NCBI GenBank assembly: GCA_029553165.1
Contig: JAKPCT010000005.1
Location: 1-48,514 of the forward strand
DNA from: Bacillota bacterium
GTDB taxonomy: Bacteria > Bacillota > UBA4882 > UBA8346
Length of the DNA: 48,514 nucleotides
Direction of reading: 5' to 3'
Of the stretch, positions 15,270-24,311 are shown in pieces. The position numbers and the translations under genes are program-made. Every line of letters starts with the position of its first letter. Position 1 is the first letter of the stretch. The notes beneath the pieces were generated by a model. It made no database searches. It was not told the origin of the DNA and saw nothing but the letters and a program-made list of their open reading frames with translations.

Positions 15270-16828
15270 ATCATGAATTTATCGATGCGCTGGAACAGGT
15301 TGAAAAAGAAAAAGGGATTAGCAAAGAGATATTGTTGGATGCGATTGAAACTGCATTAGCTTCGGCGTACAAACGAGATCAAAAAGCGGCTCAAAGTATT
15401 GAGGTCCGTATTGATTCGAATACTGGAGCCTTACATGTTTATACTCATAAGACTGTCGTTGAAGAAGTTGAAGATGAAAAAAATGAAATCAGTTTGGAAG
15501 AAGCCCAAAAGATTAATCCAATTTATGAGTTGAATGATTTGGTTGAGTTTGAGATCTTTCCAAAAGAGTTTGGGAGGATCGCAGCGCAAACTGCAAAACA
15601 GGTTGTTGTGCAACGAATTCGGGAAGCAGAACGCAGTATTATCTATGATGAATTTGTTAACCGTGTTGGTGATTTAATTACCGGAATCATTCAACGGATT
15701 GAACAACGTACTATTTACATTGATTTAGGCAGAATTGAAGGGGTTTTACCTGTTAACGAACAAATGCCTAACGAACAATATGAACCCAATATGCGGCTGA
15801 AGACATATATTGTGGAAGTGAAGAAGACTACCAAAGGGCCACAGATCATCTTATCGCGAGCCCGTACCGGTTTGATTAAACGCCTTTTTGAGCTGGAGGT
15901 TCCTGAAATACAGGATGGAATCGTTGAAATCAAGTCTGTTTCACGTGAGCCTGGTTACCGTTCAAAAGTTGCTGTGTATAGTCGGGATCCACAAATTGAT
16001 CCGGTTGGAGCGTGTGTCGGTTCTAGGGGTATCAGGGTTCAAATGATTGTCAGAGAACTTAAAGGTGAAAAAATTGATATTGTTCCATGGAGTAATGACC
16101 CAATTGAATTTATTGTAAATGCTTTAAGCCCTGCTAAAGTTAGCGAGGTTAAGATATTACCGTCGAAAAAAATGGCGATTGTTATTGTTCCCGATTTTCA
16201 ATTGTCATTAGCAATTGGCAAAGAGGGTCAAAATGCCAGATTAGCAGCTAAATTAACCGGTTGGAAGATTGACATTAAGAGTGAAAGTCAAGCCGAGGAA
16301 TGCCGTCCGGAAATTGAACAGTTGGTCCGGGAAGAAATCGGCTTTAGTGATTCGGTGCTTGATGATGTTGAACCGGAATTGAAGTGGATCAATCAGGAAG
16401 AGACGGCTGATATCCTTGTTGATGAAGAAGTAATAACTGAAATCGAAAATAATCAAACCACCGTTCCGAATGGTGTTGAACCCGAAATTGTTGACTTTGA
16501 GACTAAAGTTGATGACTTCGTTGAAGATCTTGAAGAAGAGGAAGAAGAGGTTCACTTCAAGAAGAAGACTAAAAAAGCAAAGACTACCCAGAAGCAACGG
16601 GCAAAGATTGAGTTGGATGATGAATTGTCCGGTGAAGATGAGAGTTATTTCTTTACCGATGTCTTGGAAAAGACGAACTCCGGTGAACAGCAAACCAATC
16701 TTGACGGTGAAGTGTTTACCACTCAACCGGAAGAGCAAGGATTTACTATTGGCCAGTTATTGGGTGAAGAATTGTTAAAAAAAGCCAATAAAGATGCTAA
16801 AAAGGAGAAGAAAAAGGGGGATAAATAA
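15266..16828 (+). CDS. nusA: Transcription termination/antitermination factor NusA
   Basis: NusA binds RNA polymerase and controls pausing and termination. The N-terminal domain (about 1-125), S1 domain (about 135-200), and KH1 and KH2 domains (about 230-345, with VGACVGSRGIRVQMIVREL and LAIGKEGQNARLAAKLTGW) are all visible. At 520 residues it is much longer than the roughly 370 of Bacillus. The extra part (about 350-520) is a highly acidic, low-complexity tail (for example EDLEEEEEEVHF) ending in a Lys-rich segment, and it has no sign of the acidic repeats of Escherichia coli NusA. It overlaps rimP and abuts rnpM with no gap. Confidence 0.96.
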   Translation: MNHEFIDALEQVEKEKGISKEILLDAIETALASAYKRDQKAAQSIEVRIDSNTGALHVYTHKTVVEEVEDEKNEISLEEAQKINPIYELNDLVEFEIFPKEFGRIAAQTAKQVVVQRIREAERSIIYDEFVNRVGDLITGIIQRIEQRTIYIDLGRIEGVLPVNEQMPNEQYEPNMRLKTYIVEVKKTTKGPQIILSRARTGLIKRLFELEVPEIQDGIVEIKSVSREPGYRSKVAVYSRDPQIDPVGACVGSRGIRVQMIVRELKGEKIDIVPWSNDPIEFIVNALSPAKVSEVKILPSKKMAIVIVPDFQLSLAIGKEGQNARLAAKLTGWKIDIKSESQAEECRPEIEQLVREEIGFSDSVLDDVEPELKWINQEETADILVDEEVITEIENNQTTVPNGVEPEIVDFETKVDDFVEDLEEEEEEVHFKKKTKKAKTTQKQRAKIELDDELSGEDESYFFTDVLEKTNSGEQQTNLDGEVFTTQPEEQGFTIGQLLGEELLKKANKDAKKEKKKGDK

Positions 16829-17101
16829 ATGAAGGTTAAGAAAATTCCCCAACGGACCTGTATTGGTTGTAGGAATGTCTTTCCCAAGAAAGATTTAATT
16901 CGTATTGTGCGGACTCCTGACGGAGAAGTAGTAGTTGATCAAACTGGTAAGAAATCTGGTCGCGGTGCATATAATTGTCCGAACCCGGATTGTTTGGAAG
17001 CTGCTTTTAAGGGGCCGCAACTTGAAAAAGCTTTAGAAGTAAAGCTGGATGAGGCAATAAAAACCAGATTAAGGGAAGAGATAGTGAAGTTGATTAAATG
17101 A
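16829..17101 (+). CDS. rnpM: RNase P modulator RnpM (YlxR, DUF448)
   Basis: The 90-residue protein has the YlxR signature: RTCIGCRNVFPKKDLIRIVR, then GKKSGRGAYNCPNPDCLEAA. YlxR proteins are RNA-binding; in Bacillus subtilis the protein was reported to modulate RNase P. The ATG immediately follows the nusA stop codon, and the stop overlaps the next gene (ATGA), so it is tightly coupled in the operon. Confidence 0.92.
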   Translation: MKVKKIPQRTCIGCRNVFPKKDLIRIVRTPDGEVVVDQTGKKSGRGAYNCPNPDCLEAAFKGPQLEKALEVKLDEAIKTRLREEIVKLIK

Positions 17102-17415
17102 ATAAATTAGCAACGTTGTTGGGTTTTGCTTCTAAGTCCGGTCAATTAGTGCTTGGTTCGGCTAGTGTAGAATCGGCGATTAAAAAACGTCAGGTTCGTT
17201 TGGTGATCTGTGCAACTGATCTTTCACCGAAAACATTAAAGAATTTTCAGTATCTATGTGAAGTGAGTAAGATCAGATTTATATGTTACGGTTTACGAGT
17301 AGAGTTAGGACAATGGGTTGGTGCGCCTGAGCGGGGGGTTATTGGAGTCATTTCCAATCAGTTCGCAACTGCGATTGTTCAACTATTTAATGATAGGGGT
17401 GATTACAATAAGTAA
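17098..17415 (+). CDS. rplGA: L7Ae-family ribosomal/K-turn protein (YlxQ)
   Basis: The 105-residue protein belongs to the L7Ae/L30e/S12e/Gadd45 fold: [37 protein letters not shown] and [11 protein letters not shown] fit. YlxQ-type proteins bind K-turn RNAs. It overlaps rnpM by ATGA and runs into the 5' end of infB, ending at 17415 within the infB start region. Confidence 0.88.
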   Translation: MNKLATLLGFASKSGQLVLGSASVESAIKKRQVRLVICATDLSPKTLKNFQYLCEVSKIRFICYGLRVELGQWVGAPERGVIGVISNQFATAIVQLFNDRGDYNK

Positions 17416-20014
17416 AGTGCGAGTTCATGAACTAAGTAAAGAATTAGGGATTCATATTAAAGAGTTACTGCAATACTTGAATAATCAAGGTGCCAATGTC
17501 CGTAATCATATGAGTACGGTTGAAGACAGTTTTGTAGAACAGGCACGTCGGGAATTTCAAAATAATGCTAAGCAAACAGTGGTTTCTGATAAAGATAAAA
17601 CAGATAATGTTAAAGAGACAACTATTCCTGCTACAACCAGCGTTAATACAGTTGCTCCGGCAACAACTGTTCCAGCCAAAGCCAGTGCTGTAAAAACTCA
17701 AGAGTCTAAGAAGATACCAACTAAAGCCGGTGATTCAGGGAATGCAGATGTAATGAATCAGACTCGGGCGGAACATCAAGATACGAAGCCTAAAAGTGAC
17801 TCAACACCGGTGTCTTCTCAGAAAAGTAAGAATGCTCAAGCGGATCGTGGCACCGAAGAAAGAAAAAATGATGCCAATCGCAAACCGCAACATAATCGGT
17901 CAGAACAAGTGAAACCAAATCAGCAACCAGGTCAGGAACGCCCCAAACATTCGGATTATAATAAAAATAATCAACAACAATTTCGTCAAAACAATAATAA
18001 ATCGCTTAACCAACATAATAATCAACAAAATGACTTAAGGAACAAAGGGTCTAACGAGAGATCTGCTTCAAAAGATTTTGCCCAGGAACGTAAGGGCCCG
18101 CCAAGTGTGATTGTCAATGATGAACGTTCAAAACCAAAAAACCGGTTTGGAAATAAAGATGGGAAAACACAAAGCCGTTTTGATGACAATGAATCGAAAC
18201 GGAATAAAGAAAAGCAAATCTCTCGTCCGACTCCACCAAAAAAACAGGGGCCAATTACTAATGTAAAATCAGTTGAGCTGCCACCATTTATGACTGTTAA
18301 AGATTTTTCACAACTGATTGAAGTTGCAGCCGGTGAAGTAATTAAGAAACTGATTGCATTAGGAGTTATGGCTACGATTAACCAGGAGATCGACCTGGAT
18401 ACAATGATTTTGTTGGCTGAGGAGTTTAATATTACTGCTAATGCGGCACGGACTGAAGAAGAAAAACTTCAAGTTGAAGAGATTGAAGATGATCCTGCTT
18501 TATTAGTGCCTCGTCCGCCAGTCGTAACCATTATGGGGCATGTTGATCATGGAAAAACATCATTATTGGATGCCATTCGTCATGCAAATGTTACTCAACA
18601 GGAAGCCGGCGGAATAACCCAACATATCGGTGCTTATCAGGTTGAATTAAACGAACGGAAGATTACTTTCTTAGATACACCGGGACATGAGGCTTTTACT
18701 GCGATGCGTGCCCGTGGTGCACAAGCTACCGATATTGCTGTTTTGGTTGTTGCCGCGGATGACGGAGTTATGCCACAAACAGTTGAAGCAATCAATCATG
18801 CCAAAGATGCTAATGTTCCGATCATTGTTGCAATCAATAAAATTGATAAGCCTGAAGCTAACCCCGAACGAATCAAACAGGATCTTACCGAATATGGTTT
18901 GGTTGCCGAAGAATGGGGTGGAGATACGATTTTTGTCCCGGTTTCGGCGAAAAACCGAATCGGCATTGAGAATTTGTTGGAGATGATTTTATTAGTTGCT
19001 GATCTGAAAGAGCTGAAGGCTAATCCTAACCGTTTGGCTAAGGGAATAATCATTGAAGCGCAACTTGACAAAGGTAGAGGCCCGGTGGCGACTGTCTTGG
19101 TCCAAAACGGAACCCTGCAGTTAGGGGATTCGTTTATTGCCGGTGCTGCTGCCGGTAAGGTTCGTGCTTTGATTAATGACAAAGGTAAACGAGTGAAGAA
19201 AGCACCGCCTTCAATGCCGGTTGAGGTTATCGGTTTTGATGATCTTCCTGAAGCAGGAGATATAATGAATGCCGTAAATGAAGAACGGCTGGCCCGTCAA
19301 CTTGCTGATAAACGTTTGCAGTTTAAACGCGAGAATGAGATGCAGCAAAGTCAGAAAGTGACATTAAATGACCTGTTTAGTAAGATTAAAGAAGGCGAGA
19401 TGAAGGAACTCAAGGTCATTATTAAGGCAGATGTTCAGGGCTCTGTTGAAGCGATCCGTCAAGCTTTGGAACAACTTTCGAATGATGAAGTGAAAGTTAA
19501 AGTGATCCACGGTGGTGTTGGAGGAATTGGTGAACGGGATGTAATGTTAGCCTCAGCTGCAAATGCCATCATCTTTGGTTTTAACGTTCGTCCGGACCCA
19601 ATGGGTAAGCGGATAGCTGAAAAAGAGAACGTCGATGTTCGACTCTATCGTATTATTTACAACATCATCGATGATGTTAAAAAAGCGATGGAGGGAATGT
19701 TAGAACCGGAGTTCCAGGAAGTGATCAGTGGCCGCGCGGAAATCAGAGCTGTCTATAAGGTTCCTAAAGCGGGAAATGTTGCGGGGTGCTATATTCTCGA
19801 AGGTAAAATCAACCGCAATAATGATATTCGCTTGATTCGGGATAATATTGTTATCCATGAAGGGAAGATCAGTTCGCTAAAGCGATTTAAAGATGATGTC
19901 CGTGAAGTTTCGGAAGGATTTGAATGTGGAATCGGTATTGATAAGTTCAATGACATTAAAGAAGGCGACATTATTGAAGCCTTTGTAATGGAAGAAATCA
20001 AGCGAACCAGTTGA
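17399..20014 (+). CDS. infB: Translation initiation factor IF-2
   Basis: IF-2 is the GTPase that brings initiator tRNA to the ribosome. An N-terminal IF2_N helix domain ([20 protein letters not shown]) is followed by about 230 residues of disordered Gln/Asn/Lys-rich sequence, a second IF2_N domain, and the G domain with [22 protein letters not shown] and NKID. Domains II, III and IV follow. The start is uncertain. GTG 17399 is given as the nearest canonical codon, but it has no spaced Shine-Dalgarno. The homologous N-terminus begins at codon ATA 17408, four bases after GGGGTGAT (17396-17403). GTG 17417 is another option. It overlaps rplGA. Confidence 0.93.
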   Translation: MITISKVRVHELSKELGIHIKELLQYLNNQGANVRNHMSTVEDSFVEQARREFQNNAKQTVVSDKDKTDNVKETTIPATTSVNTVAPATTVPAKASAVKTQESKKIPTKAGDSGNADVMNQTRAEHQDTKPKSDSTPVSSQKSKNAQADRGTEERKNDANRKPQHNRSEQVKPNQQPGQERPKHSDYNKNNQQQFRQNNNKSLNQHNNQQNDLRNKGSNERSASKDFAQERKGPPSVIVNDERSKPKNRFGNKDGKTQSRFDDNESKRNKEKQISRPTPPKKQGPITNVKSVELPPFMTVKDFSQLIEVAAGEVIKKLIALGVMATINQEIDLDTMILLAEEFNITANAARTEEEKLQVEEIEDDPALLVPRPPVVTIMGHVDHGKTSLLDAIRHANVTQQEAGGITQHIGAYQVELNERKITFLDTPGHEAFTAMRARGAQATDIAVLVVAADDGVMPQTVEAINHAKDANVPIIVAINKIDKPEANPERIKQDLTEYGLVAEEWGGDTIFVPVSAKNRIGIENLLEMILLVADLKELKANPNRLAKGIIIEAQLDKGRGPVATVLVQNGTLQLGDSFIAGAAAGKVRALINDKGKRVKKAPPSMPVEVIGFDDLPEAGDIMNAVNEERLARQLADKRLQFKRENEMQQSQKVTLNDLFSKIKEGEMKELKVIIKADVQGSVEAIRQALEQLSNDEVKVKVIHGGVGGIGERDVMLASAANAIIFGFNVRPDPMGKRIAEKENVDVRLYRIIYNIIDDVKKAMEGMLEPEFQEVISGRAEIRAVYKVPKAGNVAGCYILEGKINRNNDIRLIRDNIVIHEGKISSLKRFKDDVREVSEGFECGIGIDKFNDIKEGDIIEAFVMEEIKRTS

Positions 20015-20063
20015 TCATATAATCAAAGTTAAAATCAGTAAGTTTAGTGGTTTGAAGTTAACA

Positions 20064-20109
20064 GCGAAAGCCCATCTGGGTTTTCGCCCAAATTAAACCG
20101 CGGTTTAAT
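20064..20109 (+). repeat. Hairpin plus perfect palindrome between infB and rbfA
   Basis: GCGAAAGCCCA (20064-20074) can pair with TGGGTTTTCGC (20077-20087), with one wobble and a tight turn. Just after it, ATTAAACCG / CGGTTTAAT (20092-20109) is a perfect 18-base palindrome. No T run follows either one. It may be an RNA processing or stability structure, or a protein-binding dyad. Confidence 0.55.
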
Positions 20110-20135
20110 ATGGGAATATGTGGGGGGAACTCATT

Positions 20136-20495
20136 ATGGCAGAACATCGAGCAGAACGGCTAAGAGAATTAGTTAAAGAAGAGTTTGGGCAGATGCTGCA
20201 ACGTGACTTGAAGGACCCAAGAATTGGGTTTGTCAGTGTAACCGACGCCGAAGTCTCTAATGATTATAGCCATGTTAAAATTTTTGTGAGTATTTTAGGT
20301 GATGAAGAGGCCAAAAAGGCAACTATGGAAGGATTAGAAAGCGCTAAGGGTTTTATCAGAACTGAACTGGGTAAAAGAATTCGTTTAAGATATACTCCTG
20401 AAGTTCATATAATAGCTGATGACTCAATGGAGCGAGGTTCAAGGATCATGAAGCTGTTAAATGAGGTAAAAAATGAACAAAGGGGAGAATCATAA
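20136..20495 (+). CDS. rbfA: Ribosome-binding factor A
   Basis: The 119-residue KH-type protein helps 16S rRNA maturation and 30S assembly. RAERLRELVKEEFGQMLQRD, LKDPRIGFVSVTDAEVSNDY, VKIFVSILG and LGKRIRLRYTPEVHIIADDS are typical. ATG 20136 is chosen because GGGGGGA stands eight bases upstream and MAEHRAERLREL matches the family; an in-frame ATG at 20118 lies before that site. It ends directly before nrnA. Confidence 0.95.
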   Translation: MAEHRAERLRELVKEEFGQMLQRDLKDPRIGFVSVTDAEVSNDYSHVKIFVSILGDEEAKKATMEGLESAKGFIRTELGKRIRLRYTPEVHIIADDSMERGSRIMKLLNEVKNEQRGES

Positions 20496-21476
20496 GTGTC
20501 AGACTCGCTTGCTCAATTTTTTTCAGTGATTGATGCTAAAGAACGATTTGTTGTAGCATGTCATATCCATCCGGATGGAGATGCGATCGGTTCTTTGTTG
20601 GCTATTGGTTTAACACTAAAAAAACTGGGAAAACAGGTCCAGATGATCTGTTCTGAGGGTGTACCTAGTGTTTATCATTTTCTGCCATGCAATGAAGAGA
20701 TCAGGCAAACAATTACTCTTGATTTTAACCCACAAGTCTTGATCTGTGTTGATTGTGCCGAAAAAGACCGGGTAGCAATTGACGGTGCTATCTGGAATCT
20801 GCCTGGTTTAATTACTGTTAATTTAGATCATCATATAACCAATACAATGTTTGCGACGTTAGACATTGTATATCCAAAAGCAGCTGCAACCGGCGAGGTT
20901 GTCTATTCGTTATTGGTTAAAGGGAATTATCAGATCGATGATGAGATTGCGTTAGCTATTTATACGGCAATTGCAACCGATACCGGTTTCTTTAGATATG
21001 ACAGTACTTCAGCATTTACCTTGGAGATCGCTTCAAGGTTGGTGCAAGAGTATGATGTAAAACCGTCAAAAGTTGCTGAGCAGGTTCACGAACAAAAGAG
21101 TTTTAACTCAATAAAGTTACTGGGTGAAATCTTAAGTAAAATTCAATTGACCAATGAAGGAAAAGTTGCCTGGGTGGTACTTGATCAAAGTATGCTTTCA
21201 AAGTATCCGGTAGAGAACGAAGAGACCGAGAGTTATGTCAATTATGCCCGTTCGATTGACGGAGTTGAAATTGGTCTATTATTTAAAGAATTGAAACCAA
21301 ATGAAGTAAAATTAAGTTGGCGTTCTACCGCGGCAGTTGATGTAAGTAAGTTAGCAGCTTACTTTGGTGGCGGTGGACATGCCCGGGCGGCAGGTTGCAA
21401 CTTAAGTGGGCCCATTGACCAAATAGTAACAAAGGTGCTGAACTTTATTAATGAATATTATGAGGCTCAAAAATAA
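20496..21476 (+). CDS. nrnA: DHH-family oligoribonuclease / pAp phosphatase NrnA
   Basis: The 326-residue protein has an N-terminal DHH domain with HPDGDAIGSLLA, CVDCAEKDR, LDHHITN and TDTGFFRYD, plus a C-terminal DHHA1 domain ending in YFGGGGHARAAGC. NrnA degrades short RNA oligonucleotides and dephosphorylates pAp. In Bacillus-type genomes it often lies between rbfA and truB, as here. The GTG at 20496 directly follows the rbfA stop, with GGGGAGAA upstream. It overlaps truB by TAATG. Confidence 0.93.
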   Translation: MSDSLAQFFSVIDAKERFVVACHIHPDGDAIGSLLAIGLTLKKLGKQVQMICSEGVPSVYHFLPCNEEIRQTITLDFNPQVLICVDCAEKDRVAIDGAIWNLPGLITVNLDHHITNTMFATLDIVYPKAAATGEVVYSLLVKGNYQIDDEIALAIYTAIATDTGFFRYDSTSAFTLEIASRLVQEYDVKPSKVAEQVHEQKSFNSIKLLGEILSKIQLTNEGKVAWVVLDQSMLSKYPVENEETESYVNYARSIDGVEIGLLFKELKPNEVKLSWRSTAAVDVSKLAAYFGGGGHARAAGCNLSGPIDQIVTKVLNFINEYYEAQK

Positions 21477-22420
21477 TGTTACATGGCTTTTTAAATATTA
21501 ATAAAGACCGGGGAATCACTTCTCATGGTGTTATTAATAAGCTGCGTAAAATCATTAAGCAATCACAAATTGGGCATACCGGAACCCTTGATCCTGAAGC
21601 TACCGGTGTTTTGGTAGTAGGATTGGGAGATGCCACCAAAACATTGCAGTTTTTAGATGAAAGTCAAAAGGTGTATCATGCTGAAATTATTTTAGGGCAA
21701 ACAACCGATACGCAGGATGCAACCGGAAAGGTTATCACGGAGTTTCCCGATCTAAAAGTATCACTTGACCGGATTAAAGCATGTATCAGTGAGTTGACCG
21801 GTAATATTAAACAGACGCCTCCGATGTATTCAGCGGTAAAAGTTCAGGGTAAAAAGCTCTATGAACTTGCCAGGGAAGGGCAGGAAATTGAACGTAGCGC
21901 CAGAGATATTACCGTCTACAGTTGGGAGTTGTTGCAACCAACCAGTAGCGTTTATCGATATAAAGAAAGTTTTTTTGCCAAAATTGTTTGTTCGAAAGGG
22001 ACCTATATTCGGACTTTAATTAATGATCTTGGAGTAAAATTAGGATGTGGCGCCCATATGGGAGCTTTAATCAGGGTACAGTCTGGAAATTTTCAAATAG
22101 CAGATTCGATTTCGCTCGAAGAGGTTCAGGACGCTTTGGAACAGAACCGCTTGGAAAAGAAGATTATTAGTATTAATGAGGCATTGTCGAATTTAAGTGC
22201 CCTGACAATCAACGACGAAGATTTGGTTAAAGTGAAAAATGGCGGTAAGTTATCTTATCAAAAATATCAATTATCAATTGCCGCCGGTTCTTATGTTAAA
22301 GTTTTAACTCGAGAAGGAATCTTAGTTGCAATCGCGCGGTTAATTAATAATCTGGAACATCAGTATTGGCAACCTGTTAAGGTTTTTAATCCGAATACCG
22401 CTTCATCAAATGGAGTATAA
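21476..22420 (+). CDS. truB: tRNA pseudouridine(55) synthase
   Basis: The 314-residue enzyme makes pseudouridine 55 in the T loop of tRNAs. GFLNINKDRGITSHGVINKL, the catalytic aspartate in GHTGTLDPEATGVLVVGLG, QTPPMYSAVKVQGKKLYELA and SKGTYIRTLINDLG are the family motifs. A PUA-like C-terminal region follows. It is coupled to nrnA by TAATG. About 80 bases without clear features separate it from ribF. Confidence 0.95.
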   Translation: MLHGFLNINKDRGITSHGVINKLRKIIKQSQIGHTGTLDPEATGVLVVGLGDATKTLQFLDESQKVYHAEIILGQTTDTQDATGKVITEFPDLKVSLDRIKACISELTGNIKQTPPMYSAVKVQGKKLYELAREGQEIERSARDITVYSWELLQPTSSVYRYKESFFAKIVCSKGTYIRTLINDLGVKLGCGAHMGALIRVQSGNFQIADSISLEEVQDALEQNRLEKKIISINEALSNLSALTINDEDLVKVKNGGKLSYQKYQLSIAAGSYVKVLTREGILVAIARLINNLEHQYWQPVKVFNPNTASSNGV

Positions 22421-22506
22421 CAGAATTAGTTCGTTGTTACGACCCAAGTTAGCCCAAAGCAGACTAGACTAGGTAAGATCTTTAACATTGATTATGGGTG
22501 ATAGTG

Positions 22507-23448
22507 TTGATAATCTGGAATTCAATTTTGCAAGCGCGCCAGGAATTTGCAAAAAACAGGACCAATTCAGTAGTGACAATCGGAAATTTTGACGGTGTTC
22601 ATCGTGGTCACCAACGGATCATCAAACGGACGGTACAATTAGCTCACGAATTAAATTTATTATCAGTGGTTCTGTCTTTTTCCAATCATTCTGATACTGT
22701 TGTTGGGGAGTCACCGTTATTAATCAATACTTCCAAAGTCAGGCACCAATTGTTAGCCAATCAAGGTATCGATCTGCTCCTAGAAGTCGAATTCAATCCG
22801 CAATTGGCAATGTTAGAGCCGGATGTTTTTTTTCAAACTTGGTTGCTCGACAGCCTGCGGATGAAGCAGATCGTAGTTGGCTATGATTTTCGTTTTGGGT
22901 ATGAAGGTAAGGGAGATTTCGAACTGTTGAAAAAACTCTGTGATGAGTATGGGGTTATCTTTGAACGGATTTCTCCGGAAAAAGAAGCCGGAGAGATTAT
23001 TTCAAGTTCGAAGATTCGCCAACTGTTGGCAGAGGGCCGGCTTGAGCAGGCCAACAAAATGCTTGGTTATAATTTTGTGATTGAAGGTGAAGTGATCAAA
23101 GGTGAGCAGCGGGGAAGGCAATTGGGCTATCCAACTGCCAATATACAGTTGGGTCCGGAATATTTACTTCCCTGTTACGGAGTGTATTTAGTAAAATTGA
23201 AATTGAATGCGACCAGTTATTATGGATTGGCTAATGTTGGAATCAAACCGACTTTTGGAAAGTATTTTCCACTCGTTGAAGTTTATCTGATGGATATCGA
23301 GATTGACTTGTATGGAAAAAATGTTCAGGTCGAATTTTTACAATTTATCCGACCTGAGAACCGTTTTGCCGGGCCAGAAGCATTAAAACGGCAGATTGAA
23401 TGGGATCTGAAAGCGGCCCGTAAGATGATTGAAACTGAAATCAACTGA
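22507..23448 (+). CDS. ribF: Bifunctional riboflavin kinase / FAD synthetase
   Basis: RibF converts riboflavin to FMN and then FAD. The N-terminal nucleotidyltransferase domain has TIGNFDGVHRGHQRII and SSSKIRQLLAEGRL; the C-terminal kinase domain has GEQRGRQLGYPTANI, YGVYLVKL and GIKPTFGK. I place the start at TTG 22507 because GGGTGAT (22496-22502) lies four bases upstream; GTG 22498 and GTG 22504 are also in frame. It closes the operon and converges with yfcE, whose 3' end it overlaps by eight bases. Confidence 0.93.
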   Translation: MIIWNSILQARQEFAKNRTNSVVTIGNFDGVHRGHQRIIKRTVQLAHELNLLSVVLSFSNHSDTVVGESPLLINTSKVRHQLLANQGIDLLLEVEFNPQLAMLEPDVFFQTWLLDSLRMKQIVVGYDFRFGYEGKGDFELLKKLCDEYGVIFERISPEKEAGEIISSSKIRQLLAEGRLEQANKMLGYNFVIEGEVIKGEQRGRQLGYPTANIQLGPEYLLPCYGVYLVKLKLNATSYYGLANVGIKPTFGKYFPLVEVYLMDIEIDLYGKNVQVEFLQFIRPENRFAGPEALKRQIEWDLKAARKMIETEIN

Positions 23449-23995
23449 ATTTATATGAGGCAACAATATTTCCATTTAAGATATTTAAAAATTTAACTTC
23501 ATAACCTTCCAAGACAGCTACTGTCGGTATGTTATCTTCATTTTTCGGCAATGCAGGACTTCCCGGGTTGATGAAAACCATTCCATCAATAGTTTCACAC
23601 CGTCGAATATGAGTATGCCCCGAGATCGAAATCTTGTAATGAGACTTGGTCTTGACAGGAATATTCGTCTCTGAGAACTGATGACCATGGTGAATCAAAA
23701 TCCGGTAATCCGGAGTGATCAGGTGGGTATAAGGCGCTTCAATCGGTAAATCGATCAATAGCTGATCGACATCAGCATCGCAATTGCCTTTGGCAAAGAT
23801 AATCGGTTTGGAATAACTATTGAGCTGTTGTGCCAGTGCGCTTGGATTGTGGCCTTCAGGCAGAGGATTGCGTGGTCCGTGATACAAAATATCACCGCAA
23901 TGGACGATCAGATCCGTATCGGTAAAGCAATTGGCGCAAGCCAGTTGCCAAGCGGTAACCGAACCATGGGTATCACTAATGATTCCGATCTTCAC
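23441..23995 (-). CDS. yfcE: YfcE-type phosphodiesterase
   Basis: The 184-residue calcineurin-like metallophosphoesterase has exactly the length of Escherichia coli YfcE and shares IISDTHGS, HCGDILYHGPRNPLPEGHNP, KGNCDADVDQLL, HHGHQF and SGHTHIRRC, which carry the metal ligands. E. coli YfcE hydrolyses phosphodiesters in vitro, but its natural substrate is not settled. The start is GTG at 23993-23995, with AGGGGAG upstream on the minus strand. It converges on ribF. Confidence 0.92.
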   Translation of the reverse strand: MKIGIISDTHGSVTAWQLACANCFTDTDLIVHCGDILYHGPRNPLPEGHNPSALAQQLNSYSKPIIFAKGNCDADVDQLLIDLPIEAPYTHLITPDYRILIHHGHQFSETNIPVKTKSHYKISISGHTHIRRCETIDGMVFINPGSPALPKNEDNIPTVAVLEGYEVKFLNILNGNIVASYKFS

Positions 23996-24311
23996 TTTAA
24001 TTCTCCCCTTTCTTTAATTGAATAATAATATTTTTTTATGATTAATCACGTGCTTAACAAACATAATATCAAAAAAAAAGTTTATAATAAATATCAAATC
24101 TAATAACTTGGGGTTCTTAGGTTAAATTAAAGTTACAATTAAGAAAAATTTAAAATAATTAAGAAGGATCTATCAAGACAATAGAGAATCATAAGTTTTG
24201 GGCAATAGACCCATCCATAATTTGCCATGTTTAAATTATCGAAATGTATTAAATTAAATCAAAATCATTTCGGTACAAAAATAAAAACATTATATTTGAG
24301 GAGGTATTATA
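23996..24311. other. AT-rich intergenic region upstream of ppdK
   Basis: This 316-base gap holds no convincing gene. It includes the divergent upstream regions of yfcE and ppdK, a weak promoter candidate for ppdK (TTGCCA at 24222-24227, TGTATT at 24245-24250, 17-base spacer) and the motif described at 24187. The rest is AT-rich without stable hairpins. Confidence 0.5.
24187..24209 (+). repeat. Copy 1 of a 23-base intergenic motif
   Basis: This 23-base segment matches 48415-48437 at 20 positions, with a shared 14-base core AGTTTTGGGCAATA. Both copies lie on the plus strand upstream of a plus-strand gene start, here about 100 bases before ppdK and there about 80 bases before the window edge. 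Confidence 0.5.

Noticed and set aside
16253-16738. A 161-codon minus-strand frame inside nusA.
   Set aside because: It lies wholly antisense to conserved nusA sequence, and its Leu/Phe-rich product mirrors the acidic Glu/Lys codons of NusA.
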